NCBI GenBank assembly: GCA_028284225.1
Contig: JANQSD010000001.1
Location: forward strand, 483,610 to 547,609
DNA length: 64,000 nucleotides
Direction of reading: 5' to 3'
Source of the DNA: Arenicellales bacterium
GTDB taxonomy: Bacteria; Pseudomonadota; Gammaproteobacteria; Arenicellales; JAHEKD01
Shown here: positions 1-8,796 of the stretch, piece after piece
How the letters are laid out: each line of letters opens with the position of its first letter
How positions within the stretch are numbered: the first letter of the stretch is position 1
Position numbers and translations under genes: made by a program
Notes under the pieces: generated by a model
Databases searched by the model: none
Seen by the model: the letters and a program-made list of their open reading frames with translations, nothing else
What the model was told of the DNA's origin: nothing

Positions 1-157
1 CAGCGCCTTGCTCATGTACGACAGGAATTAATCGAATACCTGCAGGGGCAAATATATCCATCGCATCCATAAAAGCCGAGCCCATAATGCCGAAAATATC
101 AGTCACACCATTGGCAACTAGGGTTTCGACAAATGCTTCACTTGGAGTCATTTTCAT
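1..157 (-). CDS. xsc: Sulfoacetaldehyde acetyltransferase, N-terminal part (cut by window edge)
   Basis: Xsc is a thiamine-diphosphate enzyme that converts sulfoacetaldehyde plus phosphate to acetyl phosphate and sulfite, the desulfonation step of taurine degradation. Only the first 52 codons are present. They read MKMTPSEAFVETLVANGV, then DIFGIMGSAFMDAMDIF and VVHEQGA. This matches the Xsc N-terminus (MKMT start, GIxGSAFM, HE of the ThDP-activating glutamate region) better than acetolactate synthase or oxalyl-CoA decarboxylase. The start is ATG at 157, with GAGG about 9 bases upstream; an in-frame ATG lies at 151. Alanine dehydrogenase lies 27 bp upstream in the same direction, which fits the ald-xsc arrangement of taurine clusters. 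The rest of the gene lies outside the window. Confidence 0.8.
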   Translation of the reverse strand, partial: MKMTPSEAFVETLVANGVTDIFGIMGSAFMDAMDIFAPAGIRLIPVVHEQGA

Positions 158-184
158 GTTTGTAATCCTCAAAAATTGATCTGA

Positions 185-1303
185 TTAGGCTGCAAGAGCG
201 TCTTCAGCAGATTGATAGTCGTAGCCGAGTGTTTCTGCAACTTCTCGGTAGGTTATTTTTCCTTTGTGCACATTGAGTCCATTTCTTAAATGCGGATCGT
301 TCCCAAGTGCCTGTTTATAACCCTTGTCGGCCAGAGCAAGGGCATGTGGCAAGGTGGCATTGTTAAGTGCATAGGTTGAAGTTCTGGGCACACCGCCGGG
401 CATGTTTGCAACACAGTAATGAACAACATCATCGACGACGTAAGTAGGTTCAGCATGCGTGGTTGGACGTGCTGTTTCACAACAGCCGCCCTGGTCAATC
501 GCAACGTCTACAATCACTGATCCGGGCTTCATCTTTTTCACCATATCAGCAGTAACCAGTTTTGGTGCCGCAGCGCCTGGAATCAGCACTCCACCGATAA
601 CCAAATCAGCTTCAAGTACATGCTTTTCAACAGCATCTTTGGTCGAATAAACAGTATTAGTATTGCGGCCAAAATGTTTCCAATGTGCTTCGAGTACATC
701 AACGTTTCTGTCAATAACCCAGACATCTGCGCCCATACCTACAGCAATATGGGTGGCATGCGTACCGACCATACCGGCGCCAAGAACAACCACTTTAGCT
801 GGATCAACGCCCGGTACACCACCCAGTAACATGCCTAGGCCACCATGTGGGTGCTCTAAACAATAAGCTCCTGCTTGGATAGACATACGGCCAGCCACCT
901 TGGACATAGGTGCTAACAGCGGCAAACCACCATGAGGTGAAGTAACTGTCTCATAAGCGATAGCGATACAGCCACTGTCAACCAGGCCTTTGGTTTGCTC
1001 AGGATCCGGTGCAAGGTGAAGATATGTGTAGAGGATTTGATCAGGTCTCAACATATCACATTCGACTGCTTGCGGTTCTTTTACTTTGACAATCATTTGT
1101 GCATTGTCAAAAATTTCTTTCGCTGTTGAGAGAATTTCTGCACCGGCAGCCTGGTACTCCCCATCATCCGCACCAATACCTTCGCCGGCATTGGCTTGCA
1201 CTATAACTTGATGACCGTGTGCAACCATTTCCCGGACACTGGTGGGCGTCAAGCCGACACGATACTCGTGGTTTTTAATTTCTTTAGGTACTCCTACCAA
1301 CAT
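185..1303 (-). CDS. ald: Alanine dehydrogenase
   Basis: NAD-dependent L-alanine dehydrogenase (372 aa, normal length). It deaminates alanine to pyruvate and ammonium. In taurine catabolism it regenerates the pyruvate used by taurine:pyruvate aminotransferase. The N-terminus MLVGVPKEIKNHEYRVGLTP is the family signature with substrate-binding R15; K75 and H96 are at the known catalytic positions. The Rossmann motif GAGMVG is at 175-180, followed by the NAD-binding D/R region (WVIDRN). The gene is followed after 27 bp by xsc and preceded by a MocR regulator on the same strand, so a taurine-inducible ald-xsc unit is likely. No tpa or tau transporter gene is visible; it may lie beyond the left edge. 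Confidence 0.95.
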   Translation of the reverse strand: MLVGVPKEIKNHEYRVGLTPTSVREMVAHGHQVIVQANAGEGIGADDGEYQAAGAEILSTAKEIFDNAQMIVKVKEPQAVECDMLRPDQILYTYLHLAPDPEQTKGLVDSGCIAIAYETVTSPHGGLPLLAPMSKVAGRMSIQAGAYCLEHPHGGLGMLLGGVPGVDPAKVVVLGAGMVGTHATHIAVGMGADVWVIDRNVDVLEAHWKHFGRNTNTVYSTKDAVEKHVLEADLVIGGVLIPGAAAPKLVTADMVKKMKPGSVIVDVAIDQGGCCETARPTTHAEPTYVVDDVVHYCVANMPGGVPRTSTYALNNATLPHALALADKGYKQALGNDPHLRNGLNVHKGKITYREVAETLGYDYQSAEDALAA

Positions 1304-1683
1304 TTTTACGCTCCTGAATTAAACGTACATCAAAGCAGTCCTTGACTGTGGGCTGCCAACAAACGCGGTAATTTTAATACAGATTAATTAGGCAGTGGTG
1401 AATTGCGACTGGGGCCAGCAGAATTTATAAATACACAGGCTAATCCGTTGTTGTCTGACTTTTTTATAAAATCAAGTCGAATTAGGCCTGCCAGAAATTC
1501 AGAGCCTGTCAGGCCCAATTATGATTTAACGAAGAATCTCAATGCAGCAATTGGCGCACGAGAGAAGTTATCTCATCTTAACAGTAACCCAAAGCCTGTC
1601 AGGCCTAATATATGATTAAACGAAGAATCTGAATACAGTAGTTTGTGTAAGAGAGAGTTGCCACATCTATTTCGGAAAGTAAG
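1304..1683. other. 380-bp gene-free region upstream of ald
   Basis: No convincing gene. The region must hold the promoter of the ald-xsc unit, which reads leftwards, and the 3' end of the MocR gene. Its right part carries the two-copy 90-91 bp direct repeat described separately. A shorter relative of the repeat core (AGGCCTGCCAG) lies near 1482-1492. A 70-codon open frame at 1403-1615 on the plus strand runs through the repeats and has no ribosome-binding site, so it is not called. Confidence 0.6.
1504..1670. repeat. Two imperfect 90-91 bp direct repeats with GCCTGTCAGGC palindrome
   Basis: Copy A begins at 1504 and copy B at 1594. Both start with GCCTGTCAGGCC, continue with an AT-rich segment (AATTATGATT / AATATATGATT), and then share AACGAAGAATCT (A at 1528-1539, B at 1619-1630). 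Similarity weakens but persists (GAGAGA..GTT..CATCT) to about 1579 and 1670. GCCTG-T-CAGGC is a perfect inverted repeat. Position between a MocR gene and its likely target ald suggests regulator binding sites, but a decayed intergenic repeat is equally possible. Confidence 0.6.
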
Positions 1684-3150
1684 CTAATGTATATCCTTTA
1701 TTATTTCAGCCAGTTGTTTAATTCCAGGTTCAATTTTGCTTTGTGCGATGGATGAAAATCCGAGGCGAAAATAGTTGCAGATTTTAGGTTTTTGCATAAA
1801 AAATACGGAGCCGCTTTCGATTAATATGCCATGTTGTGCTGCTTTTCTTTGTAATTTTTCCGTATCTAGCCAGGATGGTCCCTTGACCCAAAAAGACGTA
1901 CCGCCTGAACTGTAATAATCAGCACATTTTCCTAAATGGTTTGCCAGGGCGGTATTCATGATTTCCCAGCGTGTCTTGAATTCATTGTGCATGCGGTGAA
2001 TCAGTGAGTCATAATGGCCGAGCTTGATAAACAGAGCAATTATTTGCTGATTATTTGCCGGCATATGCCGCATCATCAAGCGCCTCAGAGCCCGCGCCTC
2101 CTGGATGAATTCGCTGGGACCGACCAGGTACCCCAATCTCAACCCAGGTGCAAGCGTCTTGGATAGGCTACCCATGTATAAGACACGGTTATATTTATCC
2201 AGGCTTTTTAATGTTGGAAGCGGCTTAGCTGAAAAAAAGTTATTTTCTGTTTCGTAGTCATCTTCGATAATGGTAAAACCATATTCATTAGCATATTTAA
2301 GTAATTGACGACGTCGGCTCAGTGGCATTGTTGCCGTGGTAGGGAAATGGTGGCTGGGTGTAGAATAAATCAGATCACACTGACATAGCTTTGGTGTGAT
2401 CTTAATGCCGCCTTTGTTAACGGCAAGCGGCTCAAATTGAGGCTTAGCTAATCCCAGCACGTTGCGGGCATCGTAATAACCGGGTTCTTCCATTCCGACA
2501 ACAGTAGTTTGGTCAATTAGCAGTTGTGAAATGATATACAGTGCTTGTTGAGTACCGCTGGTGATTAATATTTCTCCGTCATTTGCCCAGATGCCGCGAC
2601 GCGGTAATAGTCGAGTTCTAATCTGGTGAGTCAGCTGTTGATCATCCCGATCAAAACGATCTCCGGCCCATTCATGAATAGCCGAAATAGCAACCGATTC
2701 GCGCACACACTCACGCCAGTCTGCAATAGGGAACAGGCTGGGATCAAATTGACCATAAATAAAAGGATAGGGCGACTCTCGCCAGTTCTTGGGCTTATAA
2801 ATATGCGGAAGTTCAGAAGCGGTAATTTTAATGTTATCCAGCCACTGGACCTCTTCAGAGCTTGTGGTTTGCTTTCTTTTGGCTAGAGATGTATTGCTGA
2901 TTTCAGTATTAACGTAGTGACCGCTACGTTCCTTCGATAACAGAAAACCTTCATCAACAAGGGTCTGATACGCTATCACTACTGTATTTCGACCTACACC
3001 TAATTGTTTGGCCAGTGTTCGGCAAGATGGTAGTGCACTATCACCTGGCAGATGACCATCCAGGATCGCTTGCACTAGCAATTCACGAATTTGACTTTGT
3101 AAACTGCCTTTTGCCTTGGGGTCCAGATGAAATAATGAATGTCGACTCAT
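1684..3150 (-). CDS. MocR/GntR-family regulator with aminotransferase-like domain (TauR-like)
   Basis: 488 aa with the MocR architecture. An N-terminal GntR winged helix-turn-helix (about 10-80; LPSCRTLAKQLGVGRNTVV recognition region) is linked to a fold-type I aminotransferase domain (about 120-488). The PLP-binding lysine is in YMGSLSKTLAPGLRLGYLVG. Such proteins sense amino compounds or PLP adducts and usually activate a neighbouring catabolic operon. It lies directly upstream of ald and xsc on the same strand, so a TauR-type activator of taurine genes is the natural reading; PdxR or GabR functions fit the context less well. The start ATG at 3150 is the first in frame and fits the family N-terminus. 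Confidence 0.85.
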   Translation of the reverse strand: MSRHSLFHLDPKAKGSLQSQIRELLVQAILDGHLPGDSALPSCRTLAKQLGVGRNTVVIAYQTLVDEGFLLSKERSGHYVNTEISNTSLAKRKQTTSSEEVQWLDNIKITASELPHIYKPKNWRESPYPFIYGQFDPSLFPIADWRECVRESVAISAIHEWAGDRFDRDDQQLTHQIRTRLLPRRGIWANDGEILITSGTQQALYIISQLLIDQTTVVGMEEPGYYDARNVLGLAKPQFEPLAVNKGGIKITPKLCQCDLIYSTPSHHFPTTATMPLSRRRQLLKYANEYGFTIIEDDYETENNFFSAKPLPTLKSLDKYNRVLYMGSLSKTLAPGLRLGYLVGPSEFIQEARALRRLMMRHMPANNQQIIALFIKLGHYDSLIHRMHNEFKTRWEIMNTALANHLGKCADYYSSGGTSFWVKGPSWLDTEKLQRKAAQHGILIESGSVFFMQKPKICNYFRLGFSSIAQSKIEPGIKQLAEIIKDIH

Positions 3151-3236
3151 GTGTCAAATAGATTGATACTGTTTAGCCATATACTTGAATGATAGAGCAT
3201 TTTTCATTGCTAATGTAGTAGAACCAGCCTTTCAAC

Positions 3237-4238
3237 TTAATCTTGAACTGATTCAGCGATCATGCAAATCATTTCAAACATGATTGACATAGCGACCATA
3301 GCAGTTATTTTACTGGGTTGATCTTTGGTGGGCATCAGGCATACCACATCACCACCGATAATATTCAACCCCCTAACGCTGTGCAAAAGCTGTATTGCCT
3401 GATTAACAGTAAAACCGTTGCAGCCCGGTTCTAGGTTGGAAACAGCCGGTGCAATAGTGGGATCAAGGCAATCCAGGTCGAAGGTGATATAAACCGGGCG
3501 ACCTTGAAGGCGTTCTTTAATAATACTGGTGCAGGCCTGTGTGCCGATTTCACTGTAACGCTTCATGGTAATAACTTCGTAACCTAAATCGTAGCTGGGC
3601 TCTAACCAGTCAAGGGTACGTGTGTTTCCTCGAATTCCGATCTGAACACTGTGCTCGGCATCTACATGGCCTTGCTCAACCAGATAATGTCCCCAGTGTG
3701 CCGCTGATTTCTTTGCCCCGAGAAAGTGCGGCATATTAGAAAAAACATCTGTGTGAGCATCCAGATGCAGTAAAACCGCTTTTTCTCCATTTGTCAGCCG
3801 TGAACTTTTGCCTCCCAGTGCCTGTACGATTCCGCCAGTAATAGAATGATCTCCGCCTATGGAAACTGGCCGAGCCCGGGCTTGATCTATCCGCATGAAA
3901 TAATCAGTAATATCCTGGATGGATTGTTCGTTATTATTACCTTGAGGTAATGGCACATCGCCAAGATCATTAATCCTGCAACTGTTCCAGGGATCAAGCT
4001 GAAAATCCAGATGCACACGCCGGCCAATAGCTGAAACATCTCTAACTGCTCTGGGCCCCAAATGCTGGTCTCTCTCCGTGGTGCCATTGCCGGTGCTGTG
4101 AGGGACACCGACCAAAGCAATATCGCAATCATGCGGGTCTGGATTATGCTCAGCCCTGAATAAAGTTGGAACACCCCACCAATATAGAGAGTTCATAAAT
4201 ACACTCTCTATATTGTGCTTTTCATTTTCCTCGGTCAT
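3237..4238 (-). CDS. Ureohydrolase (agmatinase/guanidino-acid hydrolase family)
   Basis: A 333-aa arginase-fold enzyme that hydrolyses a guanidino group to urea plus an amine. The binuclear metal motifs are all present: GGDHS (128-132), LDAHTD with DAHTD at 160-164, and FDLDCLDPTIAP from 253. The substrate could be agmatine, guanidinobutyrate, guanidinopropionate or guanidine; sequence alone does not decide. ATG at 4238 is chosen because GAGG sits 8 bases upstream; an upstream TTG (4256) would place that site inside the gene. It diverges from a mandelate-racemase-like gene and an oligopeptide-type ABC importer, which suggests uptake and breakdown of a guanidino-containing compound. That link is inference. 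Confidence 0.85.
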   Translation of the reverse strand: MTEENEKHNIESVFMNSLYWWGVPTLFRAEHNPDPHDCDIALVGVPHSTGNGTTERDQHLGPRAVRDVSAIGRRVHLDFQLDPWNSCRINDLGDVPLPQGNNNEQSIQDITDYFMRIDQARARPVSIGGDHSITGGIVQALGGKSSRLTNGEKAVLLHLDAHTDVFSNMPHFLGAKKSAAHWGHYLVEQGHVDAEHSVQIGIRGNTRTLDWLEPSYDLGYEVITMKRYSEIGTQACTSIIKERLQGRPVYITFDLDCLDPTIAPAVSNLEPGCNGFTVNQAIQLLHSVRGLNIIGGDVVCLMPTKDQPSKITAMVAMSIMFEMICMIAESVQD

Positions 4239-4333
4239 TTGATATGCCTCAATCAAGTTCTGGTGTTTTTAAATATAGTAATTAATGCGGGTTTGCGCTA
4301 TAAGTCTGTAATCTATTTCGCACAACTTTGTTA

Positions 4334-5440
4334 ATGAAAATCCAAAAACTAGAAACTTTTTGCACCCCGGATGTTGGTCTGGTTCGCTTAACTACAGATG
4401 ATGGGTGTCAAGGTTGGGGTCAAGTATCAACTTATCATTCAGATATTTCTGCTTTGGTATTTCACCGCCAGGTCGCAATACATGCATTAGGTGAAGATGT
4501 TTCTGATTTGTCTACGTTAGGTAACTTATTGGATCGAATTTATGCCAAGGAACACAAATTTCCTGGTTCTTATATGTGCAGGGCATTAGGTGGTCTGGAT
4601 ACAGCGATTTGGGATTTGCATGGCAAAATGCAACAACAAACCGTTTGTGAACTGTTGGGCGGGACTCCTAGGCCCTTACGTGTGTACGCGTCAAGTATGA
4701 AACGCGATATTACACCTGAGGACGAAGCTGATCGATTTATGAAGCTGCAAGATATACACGGCTATAATGCATTTAAATTCAGGGTTGGCGCTGAATGCGG
4801 TTGGGATCAGGATGAATGGCCCGGACGAACCGAGGAAATTATCCCTGCGATTCGAAAAGCGCTGGGAGATAAGGTGGATTTATTAGTCGATGCTAACAGT
4901 TGCTATTCACCACAGCGTGCCATCGAAGTGGGTAAGATACTTGAAGACAATGGTATTAATCACTTCGAAGAACCATGTCCATACTGGCAGCTTGATTGGA
5001 CCAAGCAGGTTACTGATACACTAGACCTGGATGTTACAGGTGGTGAGCAGGATAATAATCTTAGCTTGTGGCAGCACATGATTAATAGTCATGTTATGGA
5101 TGTAGCGCAACCTGATATTTGTTATATGGGCGGTATTGAACGCACTTTAAGAGTAGCGAAAATGGCACAGCATGCAGGAATGGTTTGTACGCCGCATGCG
5201 GCAAATCTGTCATTGGTTACAATATTCACCTTACATTTGGTGGGAGCATTGGAAAATGCCGGTCCATATGTTGAGTTTTCGATTGAACAGGATGATTATT
5301 ATCCATGGCAGTATGATGTCTATTCTGACTTGCCGATTGCGGTTGATGGAAAGGTTGCAATACCGACAAACCCGGGTTGGGGCATAGAGATTAATCCGAA
5401 TTGGTTGGAAAAAGCCAGTTATCAATTAAGTGAACTTTAG
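4334..5440 (+). CDS. Enolase-superfamily enzyme, mandelate racemase subgroup
   Basis: About 368 aa, capping domain plus modified TIM barrel. The MR-subgroup active site is recognisable. A lysine motif appears as FKFRVG, that is KxR rather than the canonical KxK. Metal ligands are in LLVDANS (D), FEEPC (E) and VTGGEQDN (E). The Asp-His dyad is D in QPDICYMGG and H in CTPHAANLS, 27 residues apart as in mandelate racemase. It is therefore likely an acid-sugar dehydratase or a racemase/epimerase acting on a carboxylate; the substrate is unknown. ATG at 4334 is preferred; a TTG two codons upstream is also possible. No strong Shine-Dalgarno is visible. It ends 214 bp before an ABC importer on the same strand. 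Confidence 0.82.
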   Translation: MKIQKLETFCTPDVGLVRLTTDDGCQGWGQVSTYHSDISALVFHRQVAIHALGEDVSDLSTLGNLLDRIYAKEHKFPGSYMCRALGGLDTAIWDLHGKMQQQTVCELLGGTPRPLRVYASSMKRDITPEDEADRFMKLQDIHGYNAFKFRVGAECGWDQDEWPGRTEEIIPAIRKALGDKVDLLVDANSCYSPQRAIEVGKILEDNGINHFEEPCPYWQLDWTKQVTDTLDLDVTGGEQDNNLSLWQHMINSHVMDVAQPDICYMGGIERTLRVAKMAQHAGMVCTPHAANLSLVTIFTLHLVGALENAGPYVEFSIEQDDYYPWQYDVYSDLPIAVDGKVAIPTNPGWGIEINPNWLEKASYQLSEL

Positions 5441-5530
5441 CTAAAGCCTTGAAGATCAAAATGCTTTTATTGATGATCATGTTATAAGCGTAACTTATTA
5501 AATTAAAAAATTTTAACTCTAATTCCCTAG

Positions 5531-5560
5531 TTGCACGATTGATCTCATCTACTGTAATAT
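5531..5560 (+). promoter_or_regulatory. Possible sigma-70 promoter for the ABC importer
   Basis: TTGCAC (5531-5536) and TAATAT (5555-5560) are separated by 18 bases and lie about 95 bp before the substrate-binding-protein start, in an AT-rich gap. This is by-eye matching to the TTGACA/TATAAT consensus only. Confidence 0.3.
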
Positions 5561-5654
5561 TATCCGGCGATTTTTAAAGGGATGTAATTTTACTGTCATA
5601 TTTTTAATATATAGTCCGAATTCGCTCAATTGAATTAACAAAAGAGGAGTACAT

Positions 5655-7703
5655 ATGTTAATTAAACATGCATGCAAATTGCTAGTTGCGGCTAGTTTTT
5701 TGCTTTTCCAAACACTTGCCTTTGCTGATTGTCCGCCTGCTACTGTTGCAGGTAATGCCGACTTGGCTGGCAAGTATCCACAACAATTTGAACTATCCGA
5801 ATTTCAGGAACTTGCCGGTTGCGAGTTAACCTTTAAGGAAAATCCGGATATTGCTGAATTGAATTCAAAAATTCGCGGCAACCCGGAATTGCCGCCCCTG
5901 GCGGAACGTTTGCCGGAAGAACCATTAGTGATAGCACCTTATGATTCGATTGGCACCTATGGCGGTACATTAGATGTACTTTCAAATGCAACAGAGGCCG
6001 GAACCTCTGATTTCCTTTCAGTTCGTCACGTTAATCTGGTTCGTTATTCTGACGACTTGCAAACAATCGTTCCAAACGTTGCTAAAGATTGGGAATGGAA
6101 CGATGACTACACTCAGTTAACCTTTTATTTGCGCAAAGGTCACAAGTGGTCTGATGGGGCGCCGTTTACTGCAGAAGATGTGAAATTCTGGTATGACAAT
6201 CTGGCGTTAGATTCAAAAGTTATTGAGAAGCCCAAAGATTATGTATTAGTTGCGGGAGAAAGAATGACTGTTGATGTGGTTGATCCACAAACTGTTGTGT
6301 TCAACCTTCCTTCGCCTAAACCTGGCTTGTTGGCGCATTTTGCAACATCTTTTGCCCAGGGTTTTCAACCCAAGCATTTCCTGGGTCAATATCATCCTGA
6401 CATTAACCCTGATGCTGACAAACTTGCTCAGGAAGCGGGATTTGAAACAGGTCTGGAAGTTGTTGCAGCATATTTCGGTAATTCAGACTGGACTGATACA
6501 CCAACGCCTATGCTAAATAGTCCAGATAAAGTTGCGAATTTGCCTGCTGATACTATGCCGACGCTTGAGAGTCATATTTACACCAAAGATACTACTGACG
6601 GTAGGCACTTAGTTGCAAATCCATATTTTCATATTGTTGATACGGCAGGTAATCAGCTGCCTTATATCAGTGAACAGGATGAAGTCTATATTAATGACGA
6701 TGAAGTCAGAATTTTGAAGTTGGTCAATGGTGAAGTCGATTACAAATCTCAATCTCTACAACTGTCGAATGGTCCAATTCTCCTGGAAAATCAAGAGAAA
6801 AGTGACTATACGATTCAACTAAAACCTACTATTGCTATTGATGCTTTCTCATTTAATGTAACATCGGCAGATGAAGAAAAACGAAAAGTGTTTGGTGATT
6901 TGCGGTTTAGACAGGCTATGTCTGTAGCGATGAACCGTGATGAAGTTAATGAAGTAGCTTACTTAGGCCTAGGTAAACCGCTGCAATATATTGGATTTTC
7001 TCCTGCGCCATCTTTTGTTGATCCTAAGTGGGAACAGCACTATGCACAATATGATCCCGAGTTAGCGAAGAGTCTGTTAGATGAACTAGGTATGGTAGAT
7101 ACTGATGGCGATGGATTTCGTGAGTTACCCAGTGGAGAGAAGATAGTGCTGAATCTGCAATTTGCTGTTCAGGGGGCTAATGCAAAAGAAGTTGAAATAG
7201 TGGGACAAAATTGGTCAGATGTTGGTGTGCAAACAACTGTAAAAGAAGTAACACCAGATGAATATCGATCAGCGCAATCATCTAATCAATTGGATGTTGG
7301 TATCTGGTATAAAGGCCAACCGTTAGCAATTGTCCTGGGTAATAATGAACTTTGGGTTCCACCTTTTAATAATTATTTTGACCATCGCACAGGCATGCTC
7401 TGGGCTGAATGGGTGGACTCTAATGGTGAGAGTGGTGTGGAACCACCGGATTATGTGAAACAACTTATTGATGATATTAATATTTTCCAATCAACTCCAG
7501 TCGGGACAGAAGAGTCAAATGAAATTGGTGCTAGGATGGTAGAAAATATGGTTAGTAATTTATTGTTTTTTGGAACAGTTTTAGCTCCGGCTCCCATTTA
7601 TCATCGTAATGCATTGAAGAACTTTACCGAGTTCAAAACTTCATCTTATGAATATTATCGAACATATCCGTATCGAGCTTTTCAGTGGTATTTGGATGAG
7701 TAA
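5655..7703 (+). CDS. ABC transporter periplasmic substrate-binding protein, family 5
   Basis: 682 aa; a Sec signal peptide ends at about residue 24 (AFA followed by DCPPA). The body is an SBP_bac_5 (oligopeptide/opine/nickel/glycoside type) protein: the motif LTFYLRKGHKWSDGAPFTAED and the later FGDLRFRQAMSVAMNRDEV are family hallmarks. It is longer than typical DppA/OppA (about 530-550 aa), a variant often seen with extended partner permeases, as here. Ribosome-binding site AGAGGAG lies 5 bases before ATG at 5655. It is the first gene of the importer operon and is separated from the permeases by an 82-bp gap with a hairpin. The cargo is unknown; the ureohydrolase and MR-like enzyme next door suggest an opine-, guanidino- or sugar-acid-like compound. 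Confidence 0.93.
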   Translation: MLIKHACKLLVAASFLLFQTLAFADCPPATVAGNADLAGKYPQQFELSEFQELAGCELTFKENPDIAELNSKIRGNPELPPLAERLPEEPLVIAPYDSIGTYGGTLDVLSNATEAGTSDFLSVRHVNLVRYSDDLQTIVPNVAKDWEWNDDYTQLTFYLRKGHKWSDGAPFTAEDVKFWYDNLALDSKVIEKPKDYVLVAGERMTVDVVDPQTVVFNLPSPKPGLLAHFATSFAQGFQPKHFLGQYHPDINPDADKLAQEAGFETGLEVVAAYFGNSDWTDTPTPMLNSPDKVANLPADTMPTLESHIYTKDTTDGRHLVANPYFHIVDTAGNQLPYISEQDEVYINDDEVRILKLVNGEVDYKSQSLQLSNGPILLENQEKSDYTIQLKPTIAIDAFSFNVTSADEEKRKVFGDLRFRQAMSVAMNRDEVNEVAYLGLGKPLQYIGFSPAPSFVDPKWEQHYAQYDPELAKSLLDELGMVDTDGDGFRELPSGEKIVLNLQFAVQGANAKEVEIVGQNWSDVGVQTTVKEVTPDEYRSAQSSNQLDVGIWYKGQPLAIVLGNNELWVPPFNNYFDHRTGMLWAEWVDSNGESGVEPPDYVKQLIDDINIFQSTPVGTEESNEIGARMVENMVSNLLFFGTVLAPAPIYHRNALKNFTEFKTSSYEYYRTYPYRAFQWYLDE

Positions 7704-7719
7704 TTAATAATCAATATTA

Positions 7720-7741
7720 TGCTGGGCCGTATGGCCCAGCA
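7720..7741 (+). other. Intercistronic hairpin after the substrate-binding-protein gene
   Basis: TGCTGGGCC and GGCCCAGCA form a perfect 9-bp stem with a 4-base loop, 17 bp after the SBP stop. No U-run follows, so it is more likely an mRNA-stabilising or attenuating element that raises SBP over permease expression than a full terminator. Confidence 0.7.
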
Positions 7742-7785
7742 ACTGTATACAGGGGAATAAACAATAAGTTTCACATAGAAAGGGC

Positions 7786-8796
7786 ATGGCGCAATTTATA
7801 CAATTTGCTTTGACGCGCGCGGGAATGGCGATTGTAACCTTGCTAATGGTCTCATTGATCGTCTTCAGCTTAATGGAAATGGTGCCTGGTAACTGTGCTG
7901 AACGTTATCTAGCGTTCAAAAATACACAAGGTTCACAAATCACCGTCGCTGATATTGAAGCAGAGGAAAAGCGATTAGGATTAGATAGACCCTTTTTAGT
8001 TCGCTGGGGTAGCTGGGTAGGGAATGTATTCTTTAAAGGTGATTTTGGCGACAGCTGCATTCTTCGATTAAACATCAATCAATTATTAGGCGATAAATTC
8101 TTACTCAGTCTGGGGATATGCTTAACGTCTTTGCTGTTTGCATATCTGATCGCTATACCGGTGGGCATCATTTCTGCGGCATCGAAAAGTGCCTGGCTTA
8201 ACGGATCATTGCGTTTTATTTCTTATTTGGGTTTGGCCATGCCGAACTTTTTGTTAGCGTTGATGATTATGTTGTTTTCAACAGTAATGTTCGGTGATTC
8301 GATGACAGGGTTGTTTTCGAAAGAATATCGCGATGCCGAATGGTCATTTGACAGAGTGAAAGATTTCTTGTCACATGCCTGGTTACCCGTTTTTATCCTG
8401 GGGTGGTCCGCAACTGCTTTTGCATTGCAAACAGTGCGGGCGTTAATGCTTGATGAAACAGGAAAGTTATATATTACGGCTGCTAAAGCACGTGGTTTAT
8501 TCGGTAGAAAATTATTATGGCGTTATCCTGCACGTCATGCGCTAGGACCGATTATTAACTCACTAGGGTTTGATCTGAACCGAGTGTTTAATGAGCTGCC
8601 AATTGTGGCGGTTATATTGACGTTGACTGAGGCTGGCGCATTGTTACTGGAGTCTTTGGCACGGTCAAATGACCAACAACTCGCTGGGGCCATTATTTTC
8701 TTATTAACGGCTTCGATTGTGACTTTAAATTTTGTCACCGATATCGCTTTAGCGATTATTGACCCACGAGTACGAAAATCGGTAATGGGGGGGTAG
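7786..8796 (+). CDS. ABC transporter permease, DppB/OppB type
   Basis: A 336-aa inner-membrane subunit. TM1 is at about 10-30 (MAIVTLLMVSLIVFSLMEMVPG with the typical PG after TM1), followed by the periplasmic loop (VADIEAEEKRLGLDRPFLVRW) and about five further membrane segments. The EAA-like cytoplasmic loop appears as LYITAAKARGLFGRKLLWRYPARHAL, which docks to the ATPases. It follows the SBP gene after 82 bp. Its stop TAG shares one base with the GTG start of the next permease, so the two are translationally coupled. Confidence 0.93.
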   Translation: MAQFIQFALTRAGMAIVTLLMVSLIVFSLMEMVPGNCAERYLAFKNTQGSQITVADIEAEEKRLGLDRPFLVRWGSWVGNVFFKGDFGDSCILRLNINQLLGDKFLLSLGICLTSLLFAYLIAIPVGIISAASKSAWLNGSLRFISYLGLAMPNFLLALMIMLFSTVMFGDSMTGLFSKEYRDAEWSFDRVKDFLSHAWLPVFILGWSATAFALQTVRALMLDETGKLYITAAKARGLFGRKLLWRYPARHALGPIINSLGFDLNRVFNELPIVAVILTLTEAGALLLESLARSNDQQLAGAIIFLLTASIVTLNFVTDIALAIIDPRVRKSVMGG

